This document shows, piece after piece, positions 1-10,967 of a stretch of DNA of 64,000 bases. Where the stretch lies: NCBI GenBank assembly GCA_030077755.1, contig JAQJZZ010000004.1, positions 1,984,001 to 2,048,000 of the forward strand, given 5' to 3'. Every line of letters begins with the position of its first letter. The first letter of the stretch is position 1. A program made the position numbers and the translations under genes. The notes beneath the pieces were generated by a model, which saw nothing but the letters and a program-made list of their open reading frames with translations, was not told the DNA's origin and searched no databases. The DNA comes from Filosporella fistucella (lineage: Eukaryota > Ascomycota > Leotiomycetes > Helotiales).

Positions 1-2182
1 CCACGTCCTGCCCTGCTTATCCCCCCTACCTCACCGCTTCCTCTCTCCATCCACCTCCACCTCCACCTCCAAAAACTCAAATCCAATCTAAGAAAGTCAA
101 GTACGACCTGTTTCGGGGGTCACAATTCCAATTCTCTAAATAGGGGAAAGACAAGCAGAGAAAAGGAGAGGAGAGGAGAATAGCTTGGCTGAGTTTAAAT
201 GGGATGATGGTGAGTGAGGTGGTTTAGATATTCCCCGATTGTAAGATTACATTTTGCGGTTTTCTTGGGTTGTGAAATTTCAAAATTGGAGATTTTTGAT
301 GATTTGCACGGTGGCTAAGATATGCTGGGAGATAGGTGCTTTTCTGGAGGGATGAAGAGATGGAAATGGGAGATGGGAGGTAGTGATACTTCTCTTGGGA
401 GATGGTATTTTAGGTTCTTACCATCGTGAAAGTGTGACTTAAGAAAATGCAAAAATTGCTTTTTCTGAGGGGTTTGGGTTAGTAAGGGAGGGCAGCTGAG
501 AGTTTACCTTAAGACGAGAGAGGAGGGGGAGGCGAGGCGAGGGAAGATGGCACACGTGATTTGTATTGGCATGCTAGGACCGGGGGATTGGTTAGGAGTG
601 GTCTCGGGGTATCGTGTGGTAGTGGGATCAATGAGGTCGTGGGAAGTGAGAAGAAAATGGACTTGATTACAAAGAAGCGAATTTGATGGTATGTAGATTA
701 TATGTGAGTTCGATATCTGTGAGCACAGTCTGATCTATCCAAAGTTTATTCAAACAGCAAATTTAATTATGGTACCAATACTTAGAAAACTTGCTTCAAT
801 AGTAGCTGCTTTCACTAATTTTCTATACCTTGGCACAGTTTTTATGATGACCTTGAAACACTTATCGAGATATTCCTGCTCATTACCCGACAAGCACTCC
901 AAATAGTCGCTTTACCAATTAATCATCGCATGTTATTTTCACTCATTCTAAATTAAGCCAAGTCTCCTAGATCTACAGCGTTGCAGCCAAGTTATTGTAG
1001 AAGGAATTTCCTGGCAGGAAGATATTGAATAGGAGTGTATTTCCCGCTCTGTGAGTGAGGCAGTTCAGTAATTCTCCTTCGATAGTATGGTGTTTACTTG
1101 CTTGCTTCTTCTTCCAATGGGAGGGATTGTTCAGCGGGTGATGGGTGTTGGATAGGGGAGGTTTACACATGATGTGATCTGTTTGGGTCCGAAGAAATGG
1201 ATTGCTACAGGATATTCGAGAAAAAAGAATGGTTGGGATCTATTATTACCATCATACTTGAAGTACGAGCTATCTGAAACTTAAACATAAACTCTCTGTT
1301 TTTGCTCGTGTCGAAGCAGAGTGGCGCACGTGATGTGGCTTTTGTTCCTTGCGTCACTTCCCAGATATGTTAGATTAGTCAGCTAGTAAGACCTCATCTG
1401 GAACTCCGCCGAGTCAATCTTGCTCCGTTATCAAACAATCTATCAATGTCGAGACATCAAATCGAAGCTCGCAAAACACGATTAGATCTTGCTCCACACC
1501 ATATTCCGAAGACACCACATATCAGTCATCTCCGTGGCTAGACCAGACTGTTGACGGCCCTGTCCTTTATCTTTTCGTTGATCAAATTTCAGAAGACTTT
1601 GTTGAGGAATTGAAGAACATGTTACCATACAAACCCGCCGTAATATCGCCGATCAGGACTATGGTAATGCACATGTCGTTTATCATCGTACGGTGGAACA
1701 TAATCTGACCCCGGAGCCATCCAGGCGATGTTTCACCCAACACGCAATTTACGCCTCAACACCAAAAAGCAATTCTCTCGTACCTGCATCCATCTATCTC
1801 ACATTCTGATTCTGGCCAATTTGGCTCAGCCTAGTAGCCCAGACATTTCCTTTCGCCTCCATCAATCAACACAATTTTCCTAATCAGGATATTTTACTCG
1901 CACACAACGCCTCAAGCGAGGAACCAACCAGCTCGAGCGGAACATGTGTATTTCCTCCTGACTCTTCTTCCCAAATGGCTTCGAGACATGGCTTTTGACC
2001 TGAGTGATATACGCCGGATTTCCCTTCATTTTTGAATTCCTCAGCATCATACTCTTCACGGCCCAACAGCCTGTATGCTCATTGCTCGCAGCTAACTTTA
2101 TACACTCTTTACCATCACACTCTTTTGAATCCTGGTCCTGCGTTTCTTCTCGATTTCATCACTCTTTCTGAAATCGATCAGA
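1..2182. other. Intergenic region, no confident gene
   Basis: No start-to-stop frame here reads like a known protein. The first ~180 bases are pyrimidine- and purine-rich, as in fungal promoters. One stop-free plus-strand stretch (1379-1708, about 109 codons, no ATG in its first two thirds) looks somewhat protein-like and is discussed as a finding; it could be an internal exon or chance. The last few hundred bases should contain the promoter of the GH16-like gene starting at 2183. Confidence 0.5.
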
Positions 2183-5022
2183 ATGAATAGATTGGCTGTA
2201 TTAGGTTTGTTGGGTAGTGCAGCGGCAGCTGGCACTTACACCTTGGATGTACAATATAGTGGAGATACTTTCTTGGACGGATTTGACTTCGAGGTCGTAA
2301 GTCTTTCATCCTCCTCTGTGCTCTGTTGTATACTGATGATTCAGGGCGCCGATATTGCAGGAGGCTATGTCAAGTAAGATCTCGTTCGGGGATGTCTAAG
2401 TTATATCTAATGGATATAGCTATGTCGATCGTACGACAGCGGAAGATAATGTCCTTGTCACTGTTGATACCGATGGCGCAAATCTTCTAGGTTTCGATAT
2501 CTTCACGACCCTTGATCCCAACGGGCAAGGCAGAGATGCTGTTAAAATTACATCCAAGAGGTCTTTCACCCACGGATTGATTATTTCAGATCTTAACAAC
2601 ATGCCTGGTGGACAATGTGGTGTCGAAGCTGGACGTATGTAGCTCTTTATCCTCGTTGATTTTCGACTGACAGATATGAAGATTACACTATCGGGCCAGA
2701 CTGGCCTAACTCTGGAGAAATTGATATCATTCAGGGTACCAATGACGCCACTGCTGATTTGACCTCTCTTTTCACGTGAGTAAGGAAAATTTTGTTTTTG
2801 AACCAAGCTTACATCAATCTAGGGCTCCAACTTGTTCCTCCAACGATGGAGGAGCCCAGCTGGGTACTCCATTGACTACTCAATGCGATGATCCTAATGG
2901 TTGCACTACCCTCAATCCGGACTCTTTCTCATATGGTGTCGATTTCAATGACAACGCCGGTGGTGTCTATGCCACTCAGTGGGACAGCGATTTCATCAAG
3001 GTGTGGTTCTTCGCAAGAGATATGATTCCAGCAGATATCACTGCAGGAACACCTGACCCCACCCTCCCAGAATGGGGGCTTCCAATATTCAGTTCCCAAG
3101 GCAGCTGCAACGTCGATGGCTTGTTCATGGATAACAAGATTGTTTTCGACACAAACTTCTGTACTAGTGCGGTCGAAGCTCAATGGACTGGTAGCACTTG
3201 TGAGTCCAATATTGGCTTGACTTGCAGAGAATATTTGGCCACATTCCCGGATATTTTGCCAGATGATTTTTCCAACTTGTATGTGTATGGAATGACTCTT
3301 TGAAACGCAACTAATATATTTTAGCTACTGGGGAATCAACTCCGTCACTGTTTACAGCATCGCTCCAGACTCTGTCAGCTCTGCTGTCCCATCTGCTGCC
3401 GCCTCTACAGCCGCTGCTGTCTCATCAAGCATTGCTGCTGCGTCATCCACCGTCGCTGCTGCCTCATCCACTATCCCAGCTGCCGTCTCATCCGCCGTTG
3501 CAAGCGCAAGCGCAATTCCATCCGACATCTCCATTGCTCTTCCAGGATATAACTATCTCGGATGCGCAGATGACACTCCCCTTACTCTCCTTGATGGCTC
3601 AAGGACTGATGATCCAGCTATGACCCTCGAGATGTGCTCAGTCATGTGTGCCGGTTCCAAATACATGGGTGTTGAGGATGGAATCACTTGTCAGTACTTC
3701 CCTCGCTTATTATGGTTCACTTACTCAATAAAACAGGTGTATGCGGAAACATTCTCAACCCTGACCCCGCTCCTCTCGTAGCCCAGTCTGAATGTAACAT
3801 CCCTTGCCCAGGCGATGCTAGTGAGATTTGCGGTGGAAACATGAGCCGGTTGCCCAAACGTGCCTTGGTACAGCGTGCACCTGGAGATGAGGTCAGACTC
3901 TCGCTCTTTGTCGTCCTCGCCGTCTCTCCAAGCTCAGCCATCCCAAGCGCTGCCGCAAGCAGTGCCGCCGTTTCCTCAGGTGCAGCATCAAGCATTGCAG
4001 CAGTCTCATCTGGTGCCGCTTCCAGCTTCGCAGCCGTTTCCTCAGGTGCAGCATCAAGCATTGCAGCAGTCTCATCTGGTGCCGCTTCCAGCTTCGCAGC
4101 CGTTTCCTCGGGTGCAGCATCAAGTATCGCAGCATTCTCATCTGGATCCTCACCAAGCTTCGTCGCAGTTTCTTCAATCATTTCAGCTTCCAGCTCAAGC
4201 GATGGAGCCATGGCTAGCAACAACCCAGCTGCCGGATCTACCTCAATCCCTTCAACTTTGGTCTCTATCACATCAGGCGCATTCCGAAGCTCCTTCCAGG
4301 TCACCGCATCGGCATCTGCAATTGGCTCTGGATCTGCCAGACTCACCACAGCTGGCTCCACTACCACCACATGCACAACCACACCAAGATCTACAACCTC
4401 GACTGTTTATGCTACTCTTACATACACTGTCACTTCATGTGCCCCAACTGTTACAAACTGTCCAATGGGTCAATTGACAACCGAGACTCGCTCCATGTAC
4501 ACCACAGTCTGCCCTTACAACCCAATGACCACCGGTTACCAAGTTGCTCCTCACGGAACCGCACCACCAATGTATACCACCGTTGTTGTCACAACCTATG
4601 TCGATGTCTGCCCTCTTGGTCTTACTACTTACACCACATCCCAGACTCAAGTCCACTTCTCCGGATACACATCCGCGCACATCCCAATGGTTACCACCAC
4701 CAAATGTGCCGCTATGGAGGGTGGCGATTCTGCTTGCTACACTGTTACATTGCCATACACCGTTGCTCCACCTACCTACACACCAACGGCTAAGGGTAAC
4801 GTCGCCTCCCTCGCCGCCAACCGCTCCGACGTGAAGACAAGCACCATTATGGTCTACCCTATTTACACTGGTCAGCCATCTAGTAACGCAACTAAGGCTG
4901 GACCAACTGCTACTGCGGTTCCCTACCCAACAGCTACCATGACATTCAGCGCAGGACAAAAGACAATGATGAGCTGGGCTGGTGTATTGGCCTGTGGATT
5001 GATGGCTGTTCTGTTGTTGTAA
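2183..5022 (+). CDS. GH16-like secreted protein with WSC domain and Ser/Ala-rich anchor region
   Basis: Seven exons join in frame: 2183-2296, 2345-2373, 2420-2634, 2682-2775, 2823-3278, 3325-3689, 3737-5022, giving 852 aa. A signal peptide (about residues 1-16) is followed by a glycoside hydrolase family 16 fold (to about 350): GEIDII near residue 131, a conserved GVYATQW strand and a closing YWGINSVTVY. A WSC carbohydrate-binding domain with paired cysteines spans about 377-457. Next come a Ser/Ala repeat region, a Thr/Tyr-rich stalk and a hydrophobic C-terminus (about 836-852) suggesting a GPI anchor. GH16 enzymes of this class act on beta-1,3/1,4-glucans at the wall. The usual second catalytic Glu is Gln137, and the usual Trp-rich GTWPAFW segment reads GVEAGHY, so activity is doubtful. 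A role as a wall-bound glucan-binding protein is inferred. Confidence 0.85.
3979..4146 (+). repeat. 66-bp coding minisatellite (two alternating 33-bp units)
   Basis: Copies start at 3979, 4045 and 4111 with an exact 66-bp period; the third is partial and diverged. Each 66-mer consists of two related 33-bp units encoding SGAASSIAAVS and SGAASSFAAVS. The array lies in the Ser/Ala stalk of the GH16-like gene, so copy-number changes stay in frame and alter stalk length. Confidence 0.9.
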
Positions 5023-5753
5023 TCTTCAGTTTAGTAGAGTGATATGACAGAAACAGATTGGAACAAGGAGGATAAAAAGACGACGGGGACGGTTTCTTGT
5101 GTATTTTATGAGGTAGATAGATGAGGATAGGAGTAATTTTGCAAGCGTTATGCTTTGAACCGTGTTCTTCCTTATATGCATTATAGTTTGATTACTTTCT
5201 GTTTTTCTTGGTCCCACGCAGTATTTGGGATGGGTTGAGTGAGCTTGAATTTAGCTTGTGTGGGTCGTTCTTTGTTACAGAACACCATAGCCCCTCTATA
5301 GCATATCCAAGCACAATGTTACAAGCATAAGCAAAACATTTCGCTTTTCCAGGTATATGTGCAATAGCAAAGAAGGTTTTAGATTGAGTTATTGGTTATA
5401 TTGGTGAGATAGGAGTATCTGAAGTTTATCTCCATTGAAACTGAAGCACATGATTCGGGTCCGAGAAAGATCTTTGGTGCTTGATTCCAATGCAATTTGA
5501 ATACCAAGTCTTGTAGATAGTTTTCTGTAAGAACTAAATCCTACATATGGATATTTGGAGAAGTTTTTCATCCCTTTTGCTTCGTTAATTTAGACAAATG
5601 AAATTCGTATCCCATCATAACAGGACATCTTTTTTCGTCATAAGTGGTTTCATGTAGTCGATCCTGCCGAGTATAACGCAAACATATCAAACGGGTACAG
5701 AATACACAATGCTATTTTCAGTTAGATTGAGTTTAAAAACCGCGAGTGCCAAC
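5023..5753. other. Intergenic, 3' ends of convergent genes
   Basis: This 0.7 kb lies between the ends of two convergent genes. It is AT-rich and probably holds both 3' untranslated regions. I see no coding signal. Confidence 0.5.
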
Positions 5754-6347
5754 TTACAAAGAACCAATGCCACAGTTTTTTGGAGGAATCATACAAGACC
5801 CAGGTGCTTGGTTGTTGAATCCACCTCCACCTTCATTGCACCCCGTATTGCACCAAACACAAGCACCTGAAAAGAAACAGGTCAATACGTGCTCTACTAA
5901 GGATAAGCTTGAGACGAAGTTCACTTACTCAAACGCCGACTGAATTCCAAGCCCGCCCAGTCCATGGCATCTGGCTTATTTATGCAGCGGTTATATACCC
6001 CTGCATATCTATCGGAGAAGGGATCAGCTTGTGCCATTCAATTGAAGTGAAGGCAAGTCCAAGATGTTGACTCACGTTGGTGAAGAAGATACATTTATCT
6101 CCTCCCAATGGCATCCTGGCCTTTTGACTTGCATGGTTTAGTATTTACACACTACAGAATAGACAAGAGGTGGAAGCTTACAGAAGCGGAACCAATACTG
6201 ATCTGTACCAGTTGTGTTCAGCATTTCCCAATTCTCAGTTACTTCAACAATCTCCGTATTCGGAGCCGATTCCACGGTAGGTGCAGCATGCACAACGCCT
6301 CCGACTAGCATGATCGCACTAGCTATGCAACTGACTGTAAATCTCAT
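5754..6347 (-). CDS. Small secreted cysteine-rich protein (paralog A)
   Basis: Four exons on the minus strand (6182-6347, 6076-6127, 5929-6008, 5754-5866) give a 136-aa protein. The ATG at 6347 is chosen because it starts a clear signal peptide ending near VVHAAP; an upstream in-frame start would bury it. The mature part has about seven cysteines, including CVWC and a C-terminal KNCGIGSL. It aligns along its whole length with the gene at 7646-8249, sharing WF/WYK...GC.W, EF.V/R, VWCN.GC and a terminal G.SL, with introns at the same positions and phases. No known domain is recognised. A secreted effector-like or defensive role is inference from size, signal peptide and cysteines. Confidence 0.8.
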
Positions 6348-7645
6348 CTTGCCAAATTCACGTAAGTAAATCAAAACACAATTTGAAAACTTCTCTGAAA
6401 AGAAGTAGACACTTTGTGAAAAACGACAATCCCTGACCGTAGAAGCTGCGATATACCCCCTCTCCATCTACTCGACGGCGCACACGCAAAGCTTATGTAT
6501 CTATCCCATCCATCTCCTTAATTTCGCCGCAATCTACAGTTAATAAGAAGAAGCAACAGCTCAATTTGGATAAGTGTGTTTTGGCAGAGGAGGTGTATTC
6601 TCGCTTGGAATTGGTCAGGAGAGGGCGAGTTTAGGCGGGAAAGTACTTACCGCTTCAGTGCCGGAGGGTTTTGTTTCGTGGGACGACTTTGGTTGGGAGA
6701 ATAGGGGTGAGTGTGTCGGGTGGGTAAGTTGATAGTGGTAAGGTTCCTCGTGACTAGCATGGATTTGGGATTCCGTGTTTTCAAAAGTGTTGTGAGATGT
6801 GCATTTGAGAATTTTCCTCGGCAGGTAAAATTGCCACGCTTGTACCAATTCTCCCACACCGTTTCAATATCTCGACTCGTTTGCGTACATATCACTACTC
6901 GCATAATTTACGAAGCAGCCAAAATATAGATCTATGGGCTAGTTCTTCTTCATTCGCGGACATAGTTTATCCTGTGCTAATTTTCATGTTAGAGGCATCA
7001 AGCTAGAAACCAGATCACAGGCAGAATTTGCATGCTGCAACCTTGATCAATGTGTGATGAACGAGTATTAAATTCTCTCTATATGATATGATTTAAAGAT
7101 TAGAAGACGTTTTACATCTGTAATTCTCCTAGTTAGGAGGTGTTCTAGCAGCCTCAGTCCACTTACAATTGCAATGTTGTATAGTTTAGGACAATTAAGC
7201 ACCTGATTTGCGTCTGCGATGATCTAGTCTGGAGGCTGGCTTCTTAGCACCTAACTCATTGAGTTTGAGTATTTATCACTCATGCCACATAGATCAAATG
7301 GTCCCCAGTTCCGAGTGCTAGACAATTTGACAAGTTATCCAAAGTCACGTGTTGGAGCAGTAGAAAGTAGTCTTCTCTATAAGTTTGGCTGAGCCGTATT
7401 TTTTTACCAAGGGGACAGAAAATAATAATGCCTCATATAAGATATCACCAATAACCCCAGTTGATTTGTCAGAAATCGCCCGATAAACGACAATTCAACC
7501 AAGAAAGCTTTATATCATTCCTCAAGTAGTGACAGTCTCGGGCCTGAAGCCAAACTTCGCACTCATATTTCTACTATTGATTAATTGTAGTAATACACGA
7601 CACTGTTGAAAGTTAGATAAAGATCCTAAGAGCAATGTCATGAAC
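6348..7645. other. Intergenic region between the paralogs
   Basis: About 1.3 kb separates the start of paralog A from the stop of paralog B, both on the minus strand. It should hold the promoter of A and the 3' end of B. Short open frames here show no recognisable protein features. Confidence 0.5.
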
Positions 7646-8249
7646 CTACAAAGAACCAAGAGCACAGTTATCTGGAGGGTTCAAGCATGGCTCTCTTGTC
7701 TTATAGTCCCGAAGTTTTCCTTTACACCCGGAGTTGCACCAGACAGTAGCACCTATTGCAGATGAGGTATTAGCCTATACAACCATTGAAATGGGTCTGA
7801 AGAAAGATGCTTGACGTACCAACTGGTACATTGAACTCTACACTCGAGTGGTCTGTATTTCCGGGTCTGCTGTAGCATTTCCCCCAAACGCCATATGTTC
7901 TATTGAAGATAAATTAGGTATCGAAACAAAAGAGCGTCTTCTTTCACAGTGTTTACTCACATTCCTGAGGCAGTACTTCCTTGTTCGGCCCAGTTACATC
8001 CATGGCCTTTGTCTGTGATTCATTATTGATTAACTAACGGCTCAAAGGTGTTACAAGGGGGGAGCAGGAACACAAGAACTTACACCAACGGAAGAAGAAA
8101 TCGCTTGCTTGGGCTGATGAGTCCATAAGTTGCCCAGCTGGCGAGGTGTCATTCGTTGATGGTGCAGTTATCTCCACCGTAGGTGCAGCATTAACCGTAC
8201 TACCAGCCGAGAGGATTATGGCAGCCACATGACCTAATTTCAAAAGCAT
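7646..8249 (-). CDS. Small secreted cysteine-rich protein (paralog B)
   Basis: Four exons (8084-8249, 7961-8012, 7820-7899, 7646-7752) give a 134-aa protein. The first three exons are 166, 52 and 80 nt, exactly as in paralog A. The N-terminus is a signal peptide ending near TVNAAP. The mature part has six cysteines, with GCNW, GKC, VWCNSGC, EPC and DNCALGSL. One cysteine of paralog A (in SACVWC) is absent. The family is not recognised. Tandem orientation and the identical gene structure show local duplication; the divergence implies it is not very recent. Confidence 0.8.
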
Positions 8250-10967
8250 CTTGAAAGTTGATATAAATAAAAGGTCTGACTTGAAGACGAGAAAAGACGC
8301 TTTCAATTGCGCAATACTGTGCTGTAGAAAGTTGTAGTTTACATCTTCTCCCCCGCAGCGCACTCTCAAGCTTTATAGCAGGTATCTCGCCCATTGATCT
8401 CCACCACTTGGGCGAAATATACAAGGAGGATCATGTCAATCTGGATGAGTACGTCGTCTGTATTGATTTTGCGAGAGATAAGGACAAACTCTCTGCTTTG
8501 AGAGTATCATGCGAGAATTGCTTTGAGGATGAAGATTGTGCCACTTTCATACCTTCGATTTCAATCTGAGGACCTAGGAGAGGCATGGCGGAAGGTAGGT
8601 ATATCGAGGAATCGAGGAATTTTTAGCGAGTGAGCTGCGGGAGTTCTGAACTTGAAAAATTTTATTGTCCCGCGATTGAAAATGGATGTCAAGTGATGTT
8701 ACATTCTCAGAGCAGATGTGCTGTCGAAACCCGCATTTGGATGTGAGTGGTCGATTCACTATAATCCAAAAAACTTTTGAAAGTGCCTAAATTTGAATAG
8801 AGTGTGGCTTCGAAGTCCGTGGCCGCAGCATTATCTCGGACTTAGTGGGATTTTCGAAAATAATTCCGGAGTTAGACAATATGCTGATAGGTCTGAGTTG
8901 AATTCAAGTTTGAAATCTGCATTCTTTCAAGTTGTCTTTGACTATTAAGGTCAAGGTGAGATTGAACACTCTGAAATCAAGTAGAAAATAAGAAAAAAAA
9001 ACCTGCAGGATAGTCCATGCCTTTCGTCAATTTCCAGCAAGATGTGAGGAGGCCCCTTTTCGAAAATTATATATCCCAAAATTAAACTGATGATTTCACT
9101 CCATCGAAGCTAACATAATGCACATTTTCAACTTCAATACTGAACTTCAAAATTTGTATCCTCACTTGAAACCACATCGCTCTAGTGCTTTACAACCACT
9201 GTCAGCGCATCCATGTATTTTCCAACAGTTTAAAGTTTCTGCCAAATAGTATATTATCCGCTCTCTTCTGTGCATGCTCCCATTTTCATTCAAGTTCATT
9301 CAGCCAAGACTCGCCGCGTGCCTATACAAGTACATTGAGCAATAGATCGGGCCCTGAATACCCAGCCGACCCCTTATTACCGATCATGCACGACATCTCT
9401 TACCCGCACAGTTTATTCGGTCTAGGATAGAGGCTGAATTATCTCGATCCCTCGAAGAAACAATAGCAGATCAATCTCTGTGCCAATCTGTCGGGCTTTC
9501 GATTCTGTACATATGGCGTGAAGAACGGACCTTAATGGAAGGTTTTCATCTTGTTAGAAGTTCGAGTGATTACCTGTGAGGACGTGACATGCTATGAACA
9601 GTATTGACTATATATAGAGGCTGAAACAAAAGATTTTTTCATAGATTAGTTGCATTCATATTAGCAGGCTAGATAATTTCATTCATCGAAGGTCACGAAT
9701 GCACTTTACGAGCCCGAGATATTTACAATCCAAGTGAGATCGAAGCCTTGCATGTCTCTGCCTAAAAGATCAACCTCCTAGATTACTAGAATGCTATTAA
9801 GCAGTTCGCTTTCATGAAAAACTCGACGGCAGCAGTAGCTATGCCCTAGCACGGAGTCAAATGCATAATTCTTATACAGTCCCAGATCATATTCAATTTC
9901 AAGTATGTTCTTTGTATCTGAGTCAAGGAACTGAACCTCGATATTCTGGGTTTATTCTTGTTCTGTTATCGTATAACAAGGTCCCGACATACCATGCAAT
10001 GCTACGTTCTCGCGCACCCTATGTTCCGAACCCGAAGTGACCCGATGCCCTTAAAATGTTTACCATGCACGGGATATCTGAAGTGTTTTCGCATCTCTAG
10101 TCGCCCTCCGCCCTTTCGAATTATAACATCGCAATCTATATTCTGCACACATATAGATATCATATAGTTCTCTGTGCAACAGTCAGAGCGCTGTAGAAGC
10201 CTGATTGATATGCCAACGTGAGGTAAAGCTTGGTATCGGATCTTGGCAGATATATTTAGTAAGGTTGCTTTCATATCGTACAATCCAAGTCAGTGCGACA
10301 ATCTTTGCAAGAGTTATGGCTGAAATTTTTGGCTCTAAGTGGTCGCCTGGGGTCAAAGGGCATTTGTTTGTGTAACCTCCCGTAGTATCGGGACTCCAGC
10401 CCTCTCGCCAAGTCTGGTATAAATCCCCTTTTGCCCTCCCGCACCGAACCGTGCTGCTAGTACTTTTTAGTGGTGTGATATGGAATCGGAGAGATTGAAT
10501 CTAGCCATTCAGAATTTTGCATTTCAACATAATTCAACCTTGCCGCTGCTCGCGTGTCAATTTTGCTCTTGGTGGCTTCAGCCTTGAACAGCTGAACGAT
10601 TGCATAGAGGGGTAAACTCATCGGTTTTGGTCACCGATGATAGAACTTCATGACGACTGGTATACATTTTTGAATTCCTTCATTGACAACTCATCATGTC
10701 TCAGATTCTCTTGATGCCATTGATTTTCTGTCCCGACTAGGCAGACTTGGTGCGGGGTCGCAGCCTTGTATACTTTTGAGCAAAATGTGAAGGCTGTTTC
10801 GTTGACCCAGTCTGTGAGTATTGAAAGGGGATATAAAATCAACGCACATTGCCATTCAAATGTCTGAATCAAGTCATTGAACTTCAATCCCAATCTACCA
10901 GATAGTTTGACTGTGCGATTGAAGTCTTTGAAAAATTGAAGGACACTGGGTCGACAAGTTATTACCA
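8250..10967. other. Long intergenic region, no gene seen
   Basis: Only short, low-complexity or shadow frames occur across 2.7 kb. No signal peptide, known motif or consistent exon chain was found. An RNA gene or a highly fragmented gene cannot be excluded by eye. Confidence 0.45.

Noticed and set aside
3717..4382. Long antisense frame across the Ser/Ala repeat of the GH16-like gene
   Set aside because: It is the complement of the low-complexity repeat, which rarely contains stops in any frame.
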